Shown here: positions 15,728 through 25,067 of the stretch, one piece after another
Layout of the letters: the number at the start of each line of letters is the position of its first letter
Position numbering within the stretch: the stretch's first letter is position 1
NCBI GenBank assembly: GCA_014324115.1
Contig: JACOMS010000013.1
Coordinates: forward strand, 1-38,871
Direction of reading: 5' to 3'
Origin: Hyphomonadaceae bacterium
GTDB lineage: Bacteria > Pseudomonadota > Alphaproteobacteria > Caulobacterales > Maricaulaceae
DNA: 38,871 bases
The notes under the pieces: model-generated
What the model was told of the DNA's origin: nothing
Databases searched by the model: none
What the model saw: the letters and a program-made list of their open reading frames with translations, nothing else
Program-made: the position numbers and the translations under genes

Positions 15728-16915
15728 ATGTTCCAGAATTTCTTTACCGAATTGCGGCGAGCGAAAATCCCCGTGACAATCCGCGAATATCTGACCCTGA
15801 TGGAAGGAGTGGATAAGGACGTACCCGGTGAGAGCCTGGACGGGTTTTACTATCTTTCCCGTGCGGTATTGGTCAAGGATGAGCGCGATCTGGACAAATT
15901 CGATCAGGTCTTCTCCCATGTCTTCCGCGGACTGGATTATCTTGACGATGTTTTCGGCATCGGGGAAGCCGAACTACCCGAAGACTGGTTGCGCGCCACG
16001 GCTGAAAAATATCTGACACCGGAGGAAATGTCTGAAATCAAAGGCTTGGGCGATTTCGACAAAATCATTGAGGCCCTGCGCGAACGCCTCGCCAACCAGG
16101 ATAAACGCCACGAGGGCGGGAACAAAAATATCGGTACGGCGGGCACATCACCTTTCGGTGCCTATGGCTATAACCCCGAAGGTATTCGTATCGGCCAGGA
16201 TGAAGGTCGCCACGGCAAGGCGATCAAGGTCTGGGACAGGCGGCAATTCAAAAATCTTGATGGGGATAGGGAAATCGGCACGCGCAACATAAAGGTTGCA
16301 CTGCGCCGCCTGCGCAAATTCGCCCGCGAAGGCGCAGCAGAAGAGCTCGACCTGCCCGGTACAATCCGCGACACCGCCAAACAGGGCTGGCTCCATGTCC
16401 GCATGCGTCCGGAACGCCGCAATGCTGTAAAGGTTCTCGCATTTTTTGATATTGGCGGCTCCATGGATGCCCACGTCAAACAGGTCGAGGACCTGTTCTC
16501 CGCCGCCCGGTCAGAATTCAAAAGGCTGGAATACTTCTATTTCCACAACTGCCCGTACGAGTATCTCTGGACAGATAATATCCGCCGCATGCATGAAGTC
16601 ACCGCGACTTGGGATATTTTGCACAAATACCCGTCCGATTACCGCACCATCTTTGTCGGCGACGCCGCCATGAGTCCGTATGAAATTGCCGTACGTGGCG
16701 GCTCGGTCGAGCACTGGAACGACGAACCCGGGGCCGTCTGGCTCAAGCGTTTTGCAGACTTCTATCCGCACATCGTCTGGATCAATCCGACGTCCGAGCC
16801 GTACTGGAACTATTCGCAATCTACACACATGATTCAGGATATTATCGGCAAAGACCGGATGTTTCCGATGACACTGTCAGGATTGGAAACCGCCATGAAA
16901 ACGTTGACGCGCTGA
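15728..16915 (+). CDS. VWA domain protein of the CoxE/COG3825 family
   Basis: A 395-residue protein with an N-terminal helical domain (FFTELRRAKIPVTIREYLTLM, residues about 4-24) and a C-terminal von Willebrand A domain. The metal-binding MIDAS motif D-x-G-x-S is visible in FDIGGSMD. Later segments LEYFYFHNCPYEYLW and FVGDAAMSPYEIA follow the family pattern. Members usually work with a MoxR-type AAA+ ATPase to activate or load metal into partner enzymes. No MoxR gene is adjacent here, so the partner must be elsewhere. The ATG at 15728 is chosen because the family begins at MF-x-x-FF; an in-frame ATG at 15674 would add 18 unusual residues. Confidence 0.85.
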   Translation: MFQNFFTELRRAKIPVTIREYLTLMEGVDKDVPGESLDGFYYLSRAVLVKDERDLDKFDQVFSHVFRGLDYLDDVFGIGEAELPEDWLRATAEKYLTPEEMSEIKGLGDFDKIIEALRERLANQDKRHEGGNKNIGTAGTSPFGAYGYNPEGIRIGQDEGRHGKAIKVWDRRQFKNLDGDREIGTRNIKVALRRLRKFAREGAAEELDLPGTIRDTAKQGWLHVRMRPERRNAVKVLAFFDIGGSMDAHVKQVEDLFSAARSEFKRLEYFYFHNCPYEYLWTDNIRRMHEVTATWDILHKYPSDYRTIFVGDAAMSPYEIAVRGGSVEHWNDEPGAVWLKRFADFYPHIVWINPTSEPYWNYSQSTHMIQDIIGKDRMFPMTLSGLETAMKTLTR

Positions 16916-17025
16916 CCCACCCCGGATTTACCGGGAGAACCACGGAGCCTAACCCGGCCAGGTGACTGACTTTCGCCACAGGACCCCGATGAGCTGTCAT
17001 CCTCAAATATCAACAGGAACATATT

Positions 17026-17739
17026 TTGAACTTTCCCTCCCCCATCCTCAAAGGTCGCCTGCTCAAACGTTACAAACGCTTTCTCGCCGACATTGAACTC
17101 ACCGGCAAGGTTGTTACCGCCCATTGTGCCAATCCGGGATCAATGATGGGAGTGAAAACCGAAGGTGCGACCGTCTGGGTGACACGGGCGGATAATCCGA
17201 AGCGAAAATTGCCATATGACTGGCAGGTGATTGAGGTCGGCACGGCACGGGTCTGTATCAACACAGCCTCGGCGAACCGGATTGTGGAAGAAACTGTTCT
17301 CGCGGGCGGGCTTCCGGAACTGTCAGGTTACGAAACACTGAAGAGGGAAGTCAAATACGGCCGGAACAGCCGGATTGATTTTCTGTTATCAGGTGCCCGT
17401 CGGCCAGATTGCTATGTCGAGGTCAAGAATGTAACCCTTTCAAGGGAAACCGGCCTCGCCGAATTCCCTGACAGCCCCACGGTAAGGGGGGCGAAACATT
17501 TGGTAGAGCTGGCCGATGTCGTGCGTGAAGGCTACCGCGCGGTGATGCTCTATATCATCAACCGGACGGATTGTGAGCGGTTTACCCTGGCCGCAGACAT
17601 CGATCCGGACTATGCAGCGAAGTTTGCCGGTGCTTCACAAGCGGGCGTCGAGAGCCTGGCTTACGGGACCGGGATTTCAGAAAGTGGAATAGGTCTGGTT
17701 TCGAAATTATCGATTCAACAGGGTCATCAGCCGCCCTGA
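17026..17739 (+). CDS. sfsA: SfsA family DNA-binding/nuclease-like protein
   Basis: A 237-residue SfsA homologue, named in E. coli for sugar fermentation stimulation. It is thought to bind DNA nonspecifically and has an OB-like N-terminal part and a restriction-endonuclease-like core. Family signatures present are FLADIELTGKVVTAHCANPGSMMG near 19-42, SRIDFLL near 115-121 and CYVEVKNVTL near 128-137, in which D-(x)n-E-x-K resembles the nuclease triad. The start is a TTG at 17026 preceded by AGGA seven bases away, matching the usual short N-terminus. It converges on gmk, and the two coding ends overlap by 13 bases. Confidence 0.93.
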   Translation: MNFPSPILKGRLLKRYKRFLADIELTGKVVTAHCANPGSMMGVKTEGATVWVTRADNPKRKLPYDWQVIEVGTARVCINTASANRIVEETVLAGGLPELSGYETLKREVKYGRNSRIDFLLSGARRPDCYVEVKNVTLSRETGLAEFPDSPTVRGAKHLVELADVVREGYRAVMLYIINRTDCERFTLAADIDPDYAAKFAGASQAGVESLAYGTGISESGIGLVSKLSIQQGHQPP

Positions 17740-18380
17740 GTGAGAGAGCGCACAAACGGACCGAGCCAGAGTTGGCGTTTGCGCTTCATGCGCTCGGACA
17801 TGATAATGACACGCAGTTCATTCATTGCGGCATCAAGGTCTGCATTGACGATAACATAGTCATACTCCGCCCAATGGCTGATCTCGGCTTCCGATTTGGC
17901 CATGCGCCTGGCAATGGTTTCCGCGCTGTCCTGCGCCCGGGCCTTGAGGCGGTTTTCGAGATCGACCATGCTCGGCGGGAGCACAAATATTTTGACGAGA
18001 TCATCGGCGGCGGCCTGTGCCAGCTGCTGTGCGCCCTGCCAGTCAACATCAAAAATGACATCTTTCGCTCCTTCCAGTGCCGCTTCGACCGGACCTCGGG
18101 GTGTGCCGTAGAAATGATCAAACACTCTGGCATGTTCGAGCAAATCGTCCGTTTCTATCATCCTGGAAAAGTCGGTTTTGGAAACAAAGTAATAATCAAT
18201 ACCCTCAATCTCACCGGGGCGCGGATGGCGTGTCGTTGCCGATATGGACAAAATTATGTCCGCCGGATTTTCTTCAAGGAGTTTGCGGGTCAATGTGGTT
18301 TTACCCGCACCGGACGGCGAAGACAAAACGATCATGAGACCCCGTCTCTGACATTTCAATTCTTCAAGCTGCGGTTTCAT
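17727..18380 (-). CDS. gmk: Guanylate kinase
   Basis: Phosphorylates GMP to GDP with ATP in purine nucleotide metabolism. The 217-residue protein has a P-loop SPSGAGKTT at about 21-29, the GMP-binding stretch SATTRHPRPGEIEGIDYYFV, YGTPRGPVE, and the lid segment with the RMAKSEAEI arginine. The N-terminal RRGLMIVLSS is typical of alphaproteobacterial Gmk, supporting the start at 18380 over the internal ATG at 18335. It starts five bases after the mltG stop, so it is the distal gene of the fabD-to-gmk run. yicC, often placed between mltG and gmk, is absent here. Confidence 0.97.
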   Translation of the reverse strand: MKPQLEELKCQRRGLMIVLSSPSGAGKTTLTRKLLEENPADIILSISATTRHPRPGEIEGIDYYFVSKTDFSRMIETDDLLEHARVFDHFYGTPRGPVEAALEGAKDVIFDVDWQGAQQLAQAAADDLVKIFVLPPSMVDLENRLKARAQDSAETIARRMAKSEAEISHWAEYDYVIVNADLDAAMNELRVIIMSERMKRKRQLWLGPFVRSLTQGG

Positions 18381-18385
18381 ATGCT

Positions 18386-19462
18386 CTACTGCCGCAGTTT
18401 GAGCTGACGTTCAATCTTTCGCCAGTTGGCGACATTGCGGTTGTGTTCGGAGAGGGTTCTGGCAAAGACATGCCCGCCGCTGCCGTCTGCAACAAAAAAG
18501 ATCGCATCGGTTTTTGCCGGGTTGAGCACAGCCTGTATGGACTCCTTTCCCGGGTTGCAGATGGGCGTGATGGGCAGACCGTCAATCTGATAGGTGTTCC
18601 AGTCCGTACGGCTGTCAATTTCGGAACGGCGAATACCGCGACCCAGAGGTTCACCCCCGGTGATGCCGTAAATAATCGTCGGATCAGATTCAAGTCGCAT
18701 GCCGCGATTGAGACGGTTGATAAACACGCCCGCCACCTTCTCCCGCTCGCTTCCGATACCGGTCTCCTTTTCGACAATCGAGGCCAGTATGAGTGCCTCC
18801 TGTCTGGTCCTGATCGGCAGGCCCTCTTGCCGCGCGGCCCATAATTTATCCAGCACCACTTTCTGATCGGCCTGCATACGTGCAATCAGCCGTGACTGGG
18901 TCATGCCGCGCGGCGTCATGTAGGTTTCCGGTAAAAGTGTGCCCTCAGCCGGAATTTCGGGATTGTCATCAATCAGGGTTGTCAGGCCGTCCATCGACCG
19001 GACAATCATGGCAGATGTCAGCCCCTCCACTGCGGTAAAGGGATAAAGAATTGTCTTGCCCTCAATAAGAATCTCGAAAATATCACGCATGCTGGACTTG
19101 GCAGGAACTGCAAATTCCCCGGCTTTTAACCCCGTGTCATTGCCATCCATGCGCACCATGAGTCTGAACATCCGGGCACTGTCAACGAGCGACTCTGATT
19201 CAAGTCTGGTCGCAATGGATGACACGTCAGCACCTTTGGGAACCGTGAACACGACTTCCTGTGTCAACGGTCCAGCCCTTACGAAGCGGTATTGCAGAAA
19301 GTTATGGGCCCCAAGCAGCAATCCGCCCGCAAATGTCAGGAAGGCAACAAGTCCAACAAAAACCAGAATTCCCCGGGGTTTTTCTACAGGCAGCAGTTGC
19401 GTCGGTCCGGTTTCTGTGGCTTGCCCTTTGGCAGAGCTATTGACGCGCCTGGATCTGGTCAC
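18386..19462 (-). CDS. mltG: Endolytic murein transglycosylase MltG
   Basis: Cleaves nascent peptidoglycan strands inside the inner membrane's outer face and so helps set glycan length. The 358-residue protein has a short cytoplasmic tail, one transmembrane helix at about 31-52, a LysM-like region (VPKGADVSSIATRLE), and a C-terminal YceG domain. The catalytic region ASIVEKET is at about 228-235, followed by VAGVFINRL and LESDPTIIYG. The start is a GTG at 19462 with AGGG at suitable spacing, 15 bases after the fabF stop. Placement behind fabF is common in alphaproteobacteria. Confidence 0.95.
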   Translation of the reverse strand: MTRSRRVNSSAKGQATETGPTQLLPVEKPRGILVFVGLVAFLTFAGGLLLGAHNFLQYRFVRAGPLTQEVVFTVPKGADVSSIATRLESESLVDSARMFRLMVRMDGNDTGLKAGEFAVPAKSSMRDIFEILIEGKTILYPFTAVEGLTSAMIVRSMDGLTTLIDDNPEIPAEGTLLPETYMTPRGMTQSRLIARMQADQKVVLDKLWAARQEGLPIRTRQEALILASIVEKETGIGSEREKVAGVFINRLNRGMRLESDPTIIYGITGGEPLGRGIRRSEIDSRTDWNTYQIDGLPITPICNPGKESIQAVLNPAKTDAIFFVADGSGGHVFARTLSEHNRNVANWRKIERQLKLRQ

Positions 19463-19477
19463 TCCGGTGACCCTGGA

Positions 19478-20773
19478 TTACGCATCGGGCGCAGTCGCGA
19501 AAACCAGAGCCGCATTCGTTCCACCAAAGCCAAAGGAATTGGACATGGCTGCACGGGTTGAAACCGGTCTGGCCGTGTGCGGAGCCAGGTCGACCAGCGT
19601 ATCAAAGGATGGAGAGTCAAGATTTATGGTCGGCGGGGCCACCTGATCCTGCAGGGTCTTTATGGTCAGGATCGCTTCCAGCGCCCCGGCCGCCCCCATC
19701 AAGTGTCCGGTCATGGATTTCGTCGACGACACGCACAGACCTGATGCAGCTTCACCAAATAGGCGCTCAATGGCCCTCACCTCGACTTCGTCGCCTACCT
19801 GTGTTGATGTGCCGTGGGCGTTAATATAACCGATATCAGACGGGTGGAATCCGGAGTTGTCGATGGCTGAGCGCATGGCCCGGTAACCACCATCCCCGTC
19901 CGGACACGGTCTGGTGATATGATGGGCGTCACCGGACAAACCATAGCCCATGACTTCGGCATACAATTTTGCCCCGCGCGCCCGGGCATGTTCATATTCC
20001 TCAAGGACAACGGCTCCGGCCCCCTCGCCCATCAGGAATCCGTCACGGCCCGAGTCATAAGGGCGAGATGCTTTTTCGGGCATGTCATTATATGCGGTCG
20101 TCATGGCGCGACAGGCGACAAAACTGGCTATGCCCATACGGCAAATCGGAGCCTCACCCCCGCCAGCCACCATCACATCGGCATCACCATGTCTAATCAA
20201 TCTAGCCGCATCACCAATGGCATGAGCTCCGGCCGCACAAGCTGAGGCAACGCTGTAGTTCGGGCCCTTGAAGCCGTAACGCAACGAAATGTAGCCGGAT
20301 GCCATATTAAGCAACATGGACGGGACGGTAAACGGGCTGAGGCGCCGCGGACCTTTTTGCTCAACGTGCAGAATTGCTTCATGGATCGTCTGAAAGCCAC
20401 CGATTCCGGAGCCGAACAGCACGCCCGTGCGCTCCCGCGCCTCAATTTCATCCCCGGAAGGTGCCCAGCCGGAATCTGCAATGGCCTCGTTTGCCGCAAC
20501 TGCGGAATACTCAATAAATTCGTCTACGCGTTTGCGTTCCCTTTTGGACAACAGGGCATCCGGATCATAACTGCCCGCAATATCAACCCCTCCCCCGCCG
20601 CGGCCGTCAACGCGCGGAACCATGGCCGCCACCCGGCAGGCCATGTCGCCAACATCTATATGCTCAATTCTGCCCGCCCCGGAGGTTCCAGCAAGAATGT
20701 TCTTCCATGCTGTGTCAACACCGCATCCAACGGGCGAGATGAGCCCAAGGCCTGTGACGACGACTCGCCGCAT
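19478..20773 (-). CDS. fabF: 3-oxoacyl-ACP synthase II (KAS II)
   Basis: Condenses malonyl-ACP with acyl-ACP during fatty-acid elongation. From the ATG at 20773 (431 aa) the thiolase-fold active site is complete: Cys179 in VASACAAGAHA, His in INAHGTSTQVGD and His in SMTGHLMGAAG. The closing SNSFGFGGTNA motif is near the C-terminus. A GTG directly before the ATG is an alternative start. It lies about 23 bases after acpP in the same direction, and mltG follows. It would need acpP and fabG products as partners. Confidence 0.97.
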   Translation of the reverse strand: MRRVVVTGLGLISPVGCGVDTAWKNILAGTSGAGRIEHIDVGDMACRVAAMVPRVDGRGGGGVDIAGSYDPDALLSKRERKRVDEFIEYSAVAANEAIADSGWAPSGDEIEARERTGVLFGSGIGGFQTIHEAILHVEQKGPRRLSPFTVPSMLLNMASGYISLRYGFKGPNYSVASACAAGAHAIGDAARLIRHGDADVMVAGGGEAPICRMGIASFVACRAMTTAYNDMPEKASRPYDSGRDGFLMGEGAGAVVLEEYEHARARGAKLYAEVMGYGLSGDAHHITRPCPDGDGGYRAMRSAIDNSGFHPSDIGYINAHGTSTQVGDEVEVRAIERLFGEAASGLCVSSTKSMTGHLMGAAGALEAILTIKTLQDQVAPPTINLDSPSFDTLVDLAPHTARPVSTRAAMSNSFGFGGTNAALVFATAPDA

Positions 20774-20796
20774 CACTTGATACCTGACCTCGCTGG

Positions 20797-21030
20797 TCAG
20801 GATTTCTCTTTGATGTAATTGATGGCGTCGCCAACGGTCCGAATTTGCTCAGCGGCATCTTCCGGTATTTCCATGTCGAACTCTTCCTCAATTTTCATGA
20901 CCAGCTCGACTGTGTCCAGGCTGTCCGCACCAAGATCGTCAATGAGGTGAGCCTTTTCCGTTACTTCATCCTCGTTGGCGCCTAAATGCTCGACAACCAT
21001 TTTTTTCACGCGCTCTGAAATATCTGACAT
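20797..21030 (-). CDS. acpP: Acyl carrier protein
   Basis: A 77-residue acidic carrier of acyl chains. The phosphopantetheine attachment Ser37 is in [15 protein letters not shown]. The start at 21030 gives the standard [13 protein letters not shown]-terminus and is preceded by AAGGGA; a longer frame from 21048 is not needed. It is flanked by fabG upstream (154-base gap, which may hold its own promoter) and fabF downstream. High expression would be expected. Confidence 0.97.
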   Translation of the reverse strand: MSDISERVKKMVVEHLGANEDEVTEKAHLIDDLGADSLDTVELVMKIEEEFDMEIPEDAAEQIRTVGDAINYIKEKS

Positions 21031-21184
21031 GTTAATTCCCTTCTGCAAGACCGCTGTATGCGGTGGTTAATTTCTCCACATAGCACATCGCCAGGTAGAA
21101 ACAACCCGTTATTTCGGTATATGTGAGCGAGATAGCATATTGGCGGGTCAGTGACCGTATCTTGCGGGTTCGCGGGGATACGAA

Positions 21185-21925
21185 CTAAATCATCGCCATC
21201 CCGCCGTTCACATGCAGGGTTTGCCCGGTGACATATGACGCCTCATCGCTAACAAGATAAAGCACGGCATTCGCAACATCATCACCGGTGCCAAGATACC
21301 CGGCCGGAATTTTATTCAGGATCGTCTTTTTTTGGACGTCATTCAGCACATCTGTTATGGGCGAGGCGATAAAGCCGGGCGCAACGCAGTTCACAGTCAC
21401 ACCGCGGCTTGCCACTTCCTGAGCTAAAGATTTGGAAAATCCGATCATGCCGGCCTTGGAGGCGGCATAATTTGCCTGTCCCGGATTGCCTGTCACACCG
21501 ACAACGGATGTGACTCCCACTATGCGCCCCCGGCGGGATTTCATCATCCCGCGCAGGCAGGCTCTGGCGAGGCGAAAATAGGCCTCAAGATTGACCTTTT
21601 GCACCATGTGCCAATCATCATCTCTCATGCGCATGAGCAAGCGGTCACGGGTCAGTCCGGCATTTGACACCAGAATGTCAATGTCTCCGCCCAGCGATTC
21701 GCTCACCCGTTTGACCAAACTGTCAACCGCATCAGAGTCAGAGAGATTACAGGGTGTAACAGTGCAGTGTTCACCCAACTCCGCAGCCAGCCTCTCCAGT
21801 TTTTCCGCCCGTGTCCCGGACAGGGCCACTCTCGCCCCCCGGGCGTGCAGTTTCCTGGCAATCGCACCGCCCAGACCGCCCGTTGCGCCGGTTACCAGCG
21901 CATTTTTTCCGCCAAGGTCAAACAT
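21185..21925 (-). CDS. fabG: 3-oxoacyl-ACP reductase
   Basis: NADPH-dependent reductase of the fatty-acid elongation cycle. The 246-residue Rossmann protein has the classical SDR motifs TGATGGLGGAIA near 13-24, NAG near 88-90, the catalytic Ser in GVTSVVG, and the YAASK Tyr/Lys pair; it ends LHVNGGMAMI. Its ATG shares the A with the fabD stop (TAATG), so translation is probably coupled to fabD. Confidence 0.96.
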   Translation of the reverse strand: MFDLGGKNALVTGATGGLGGAIARKLHARGARVALSGTRAEKLERLAAELGEHCTVTPCNLSDSDAVDSLVKRVSESLGGDIDILVSNAGLTRDRLLMRMRDDDWHMVQKVNLEAYFRLARACLRGMMKSRRGRIVGVTSVVGVTGNPGQANYAASKAGMIGFSKSLAQEVASRGVTVNCVAPGFIASPITDVLNDVQKKTILNKIPAGYLGTGDDVANAVLYLVSDEASYVTGQTLHVNGGMAMI

Positions 21926-22872
21926 TATCTCTCTCCACTCACTGATGCCAAACTTTCCATCGAATCCGCATCATTGACCGCATGACCGCTTACGCCTTTC
22001 ACAATGCGGCGCAGCATAACCGTCAAAACTTTCCCGCATCCCAGCTCGAAGAAATCCGTAACGCCCTCGGCAGCCATCCATTCCACGGACTCGCGCCAGC
22101 GAACGCGCCCCGTGACCTGCGCAATCAAATCCGTGCGAATCCGGTCCGGGTCAGTGACGGGTCCAGCCGTCACATTATTGACAAGCGGGACGAGAGGCGC
22201 GTTCAGATCAACCTTCGCCAAGGCGTCACCCATGGCGTCGGCGGCAGGTTGCATCATGTCACAATGAGGCGGCGCGGAGACGGGCAGCATGACCGCCTTC
22301 CTGACACCCATCCTGCGCGCAGCCCCGGCAGCAACTTCAACAGCATGTTTCGAACCGGAAATCACAACCTGTCCGGAAGCATTGTCATTGGCGATCTGGC
22401 AGACGCCTGATGCGGAACCTTCGTTCACGGCCGCCTCGGCATCTTCCATGGAAATCCCCAAAAGTGCCGCCACTGCGCCCTCGCCGACCGGAACAGCCAA
22501 CTGCATGGCCTTACCCCTGACGCGAAGCAGTCTGGCTGTATCAGCCAGGGACAATGACCCGGCTGCACAGAGCGCGGAGTATTCCCCGAGGGAGTGCCCT
22601 GCAACACAGAACGCACTGTTCACGCCAATACCGAATTCCCTTTCCATGACCCGGGCGGCCGCTACGGATGCCGCCATCAAGGCCGGTTGTGCATTGGCGG
22701 TCAAGGTGAGATCTTCTTTCGGACCGTTCCACATAATGAATGACAGGTCCTGGGACAGGGCATCATCGACCTCTTGGAAAACGGCACGGGCCGAAGCGAA
22801 ATTCTCGGCCAGATCCCGCCCCATGCCGACAAACTGGCTGCCTTGCCCTGGAAAGATAAAAGCAACTGCCAT
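21925..22872 (-). CDS. fabD: Malonyl-CoA:ACP transacylase
   Basis: Transfers malonate from malonyl-CoA to ACP. The 315-residue protein shows FIFPGQGSQFVGMG at the N-terminus, the nucleophile in GHSLGEYSAL, and the His-containing VSAPPHC segment. The start has GGGAGG in its leader. It heads the minus-strand fatty-acid cluster and overlaps fabG by one base. Confidence 0.96.
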   Translation of the reverse strand: MAVAFIFPGQGSQFVGMGRDLAENFASARAVFQEVDDALSQDLSFIMWNGPKEDLTLTANAQPALMAASVAAARVMEREFGIGVNSAFCVAGHSLGEYSALCAAGSLSLADTARLLRVRGKAMQLAVPVGEGAVAALLGISMEDAEAAVNEGSASGVCQIANDNASGQVVISGSKHAVEVAAGAARRMGVRKAVMLPVSAPPHCDMMQPAADAMGDALAKVDLNAPLVPLVNNVTAGPVTDPDRIRTDLIAQVTGRVRWRESVEWMAAEGVTDFFELGCGKVLTVMLRRIVKGVSGHAVNDADSMESLASVSGER

Positions 22873-23060
22873 GGATAATATCCTCCCTGTGAGGTGCCTG
22901 CAAAACCCTGCGGCCGGGCAGGCTTTTTACAACGGGGTGCTTTCTGACGCCGAACGCCTCCAGGTGCCGTTATATCGGGACTGCGGAACCGGTTTCAAGA
23001 AGAATCATTCCCCACCCTCGCGGCGGAGAGCGGCCCAATGAGATTTTTCGGGTTAATCCG
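22873..23060 (-). promoter_or_regulatory. fabD leader and promoter region with alternative hairpins
   Basis: Between fabD and thiG. On the minus strand, GCCTGC (22923-22918) can pair either with a nearby GCAGG or with a farther GCAGGC (22901-22896), so two mutually exclusive hairpins are possible about 25 bases before the fabD ribosome-binding site. On the plus strand the same arms are followed by TTTTT, resembling a weak terminator. No FapR or FabR site was recognised. Confidence 0.3.
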
Positions 23061-23834
23061 CTAAATCAATCCGGCCAATGGGGAGCTGGGATCGGCATAT
23101 TTTTTGCGCGGCATGCGCCCGGCCAGATAGGCCCGGCGCCCGGCGATAACGGCATATTTCATCGCCTCTGCCATGCGGATCGGGTCCCTGGCTTCGGCGA
23201 TAGCCGTATTCATCAACACGCCATCACAGCCAAGCTCCATAGCTACCGTGGCGTCCGAGGCCGTCCCGACCCCGGCATCGACAATAATAGGCACAGAAGA
23301 CTGCTCGACAATCAGCCGTATGTTGACGGGGTTTTGAATGCCGAGGCCCGAGCCTATGGGAGCACCCAGGGGCATAATGGCGGCACACCCCATATTTTCA
23401 AGCCTGCGCGCGAGGACCGGGTCATCCGAACAATAGACCATCACATCAAACTCGTCTTCTATGAGCATTGCAGCGGCCCTTAGAGTTTCCTCCATGTCGG
23501 GGTAGAGATGTTTCGGGTCGGAGAGCACTTCGAGTTTGACCAGATCCCATCCTCCGGCCTCGCGGGCCAGTCGCAGCGTTCTGACGGCATCCTCTCCCGT
23601 AAAACATCCGGCCGTGTTGGGCAGGTAGGTATATTTTTCCGGATCAATAAAATCGGCCAGCATGGGTTCATCCGGATTGGACACATTCACCCGGCGCACA
23701 GCAACGGTGACCATGCCTGCGCCGGAGGCAATGAGCGCTTCGGCGTTTTGCTGATAGTCCCTGTATTTGCCTGTACCAATGATGAGACGGGAATCAAATT
23801 TGCGTCCGGCTATGATCAGCTTATCTTCTGACAT
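23061..23834 (-). CDS. thiG: Thiazole synthase ThiG
   Basis: Forms the thiazole phosphate of thiamine from deoxyxylulose phosphate, dehydroglycine and ThiS thiocarboxylate. The 257-residue TIM-barrel protein has the Schiff-base lysine in [16 protein letters not shown] (K100), [12 protein letters not shown], and PVIVDAGVG-like phosphate-binding sequences ([13 protein letters not shown]). Its ATG overlaps the thiS stop as TAATG. No thiO, thiE or TPP riboswitch is next to it, so the remaining thiamine genes are elsewhere. Confidence 0.97.
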   Translation of the reverse strand: MSEDKLIIAGRKFDSRLIIGTGKYRDYQQNAEALIASGAGMVTVAVRRVNVSNPDEPMLADFIDPEKYTYLPNTAGCFTGEDAVRTLRLAREAGGWDLVKLEVLSDPKHLYPDMEETLRAAAMLIEDEFDVMVYCSDDPVLARRLENMGCAAIMPLGAPIGSGLGIQNPVNIRLIVEQSSVPIIVDAGVGTASDATVAMELGCDGVLMNTAIAEARDPIRMAEAMKYAVIAGRRAYLAGRMPRKKYADPSSPLAGLI

Positions 23835-24034
23835 TACCCGCCTCCGATAAAATGGATGATTTCCAACCGATCACCGTCGGAGAGACCAAGGTCATCAAAA
23901 GTGGATTTCGGTACGACTTCGCGGTTGCGCTCTATGGCGATTTTCTTGTCCGGCAGGCCCAGATGCGCGATAAGTCCCGCCACGGTCAAAGAATCAGGCA
24001 GATCAAAGTGCTCTTTCCCGTTTATGATGAGTTT
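23834..24034 (-). CDS. thiS: Sulfur carrier protein ThiS
   Basis: A 66-residue ubiquitin-like sulfur carrier for thiazole synthesis. It starts [10 protein letters not shown] and ends IIHFIGGG, with the C-terminal Gly-Gly that is adenylated and thiocarboxylated. The TTG at 24034 is chosen because it yields the normal N-terminus and has GGAG eight bases upstream. An ATG at 24091 would add 19 residues atypical of the family. It overlaps thiG by one base and is divergent from aroQ. Confidence 0.88.
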   Translation of the reverse strand, partial: KLIINGKEHFDLPDSLTVAGLIAHLGLPDKKIAIERNREVVPKSTFDDLGLSDGDRLEIIHFIGGG

Positions 24035-24110
24035 CAAGAATTTCGCTCCGGTCAGGTAAGGCTTGCCGCGCCACACCGCGGCGACTAGCATATGGGAAAT
24101 AGAGAGTGAT

Positions 24111-24557
24111 ATGTCAAAACCCGTCTATATTCTCAACGGCCCGAATCTGAACCTCCTGGGGGCCCGGGAGCCGGAAATTTACGGCAAGCAAACTCTGGCT
24201 GATATTGAAGACATCTGCCGGATAGAGGCTGATACACATGGCCTCCCGGTCAGGTTTCATCAATCCAACATTGAAGGCGAAATCGTTGACCAAATTCAGG
24301 AGGCGCGGGACAAGGCATCTGCACTTATCATCAATCCGGCAGCCTACACGCACTCATCAATTGCTCTCCATGATGCTCTGAAAACACTGGACATTCCGGT
24401 GATTGAGGTGCACTTGTCTCAACCGGCGACACGGGAGAGTTTCAGGCGTCGTTCCTATGTGGCCGAGACGGCAACGGGGACAATCAGCGGTTTCGGGGCC
24501 GACAGTTACCGGCTGGCCATCAAGGCGGCTTCAAAATTAGCTCAACCGGACACATAA
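24111..24557 (+). CDS. aroQ: 3-dehydroquinate dehydratase, type II
   Basis: Dehydrates 3-dehydroquinate to 3-dehydroshikimate in aromatic amino-acid synthesis. The 148-residue protein shows NGPNLNLLG near 9-17, the flexible-loop Arg19 and catalytic Tyr24 in [16 protein letters not shown] with His81, and EVHLSQ with His101. The start at 24111 matches the family N-terminus ([12 protein letters not shown]). It is followed after 12 bases by accB, the common aroQ-accB-accC arrangement. Confidence 0.97.
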   Translation: MSKPVYILNGPNLNLLGAREPEIYGKQTLADIEDICRIEADTHGLPVRFHQSNIEGEIVDQIQEARDKASALIINPAAYTHSSIALHDALKTLDIPVIEVHLSQPATRESFRRRSYVAETATGTISGFGADSYRLAIKAASKLAQPDT

Positions 24558-24569
24558 ACGGCGGGATAT

Positions 24570-25058
24570 ATGACGGAAAAGCCAGCATTACGCACGGAGG
24601 ACGAAATCAGGCTTGTCCGGGAACTGGCGGACATTCTGAATGAGGCCGACCTGTCTGAAATCCGGATGAGCAGAAATGATTTGAAAATCCACATCACTAA
24701 ACACAGCAGCCAGGTGGTGCAGGCGGGACTTGCACCCGCGTCCGTCACGGCACCGGCTCCGGAAGCGGCATCTGCACAGTTTACCCCGACAGAAGCCGTA
24801 CAGGACCCGGGTGTGACGGATCATCCCGGTACCGTCACATCCCCAATGGTCGGCACAGCCTATACCCGGCCCAGCCCGGATGCCGATCCCTTCGTCAGGG
24901 AAGGTGACAGCGTCAATGCGGGTGATACGATCATATTGATTGAGGCCATGAAGACCTACAATCCGATCGTGGCCGTGAAACCCGGCACGATCACCAAGAT
25001 CCTGGTCGAAAATGCGCAGCCTGTGGAATTCGGCGAAGCGCTTTTTATCCTTGAATAA
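24570..25058 (+). CDS. accB: Biotin carboxyl carrier protein of acetyl-CoA carboxylase
   Basis: Carries the biotin that shuttles CO2 between AccC and the carboxyltransferase. The 162-residue protein has an N-terminal docking helix region (about 10-45), a Pro/Ala-rich linker (about 50-85), and a C-terminal biotinyl domain with the biotinylation Lys128 in IEAMKTYNPI. The usual EAMKM sequence is EAMKT here, a conservative difference. It ends nine bases before accC. Confidence 0.97.
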   Translation: MTEKPALRTEDEIRLVRELADILNEADLSEIRMSRNDLKIHITKHSSQVVQAGLAPASVTAPAPEAASAQFTPTEAVQDPGVTDHPGTVTSPMVGTAYTRPSPDADPFVREGDSVNAGDTIILIEAMKTYNPIVAVKPGTITKILVENAQPVEFGEALFILE

Positions 25059-25067
25059 GCCTGAACC

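Noticed and set aside
22289-23041. A 250-codon plus-strand open frame
   Set aside because: Most of it is antisense to fabD; its translation is low-complexity Ala/Ser/Pro with no family pattern.
24035-24110. Possible TPP riboswitch before thiS
   Set aside because: The gap to the divergent aroQ is only 76 bases and no thi-box sequence was recognised.
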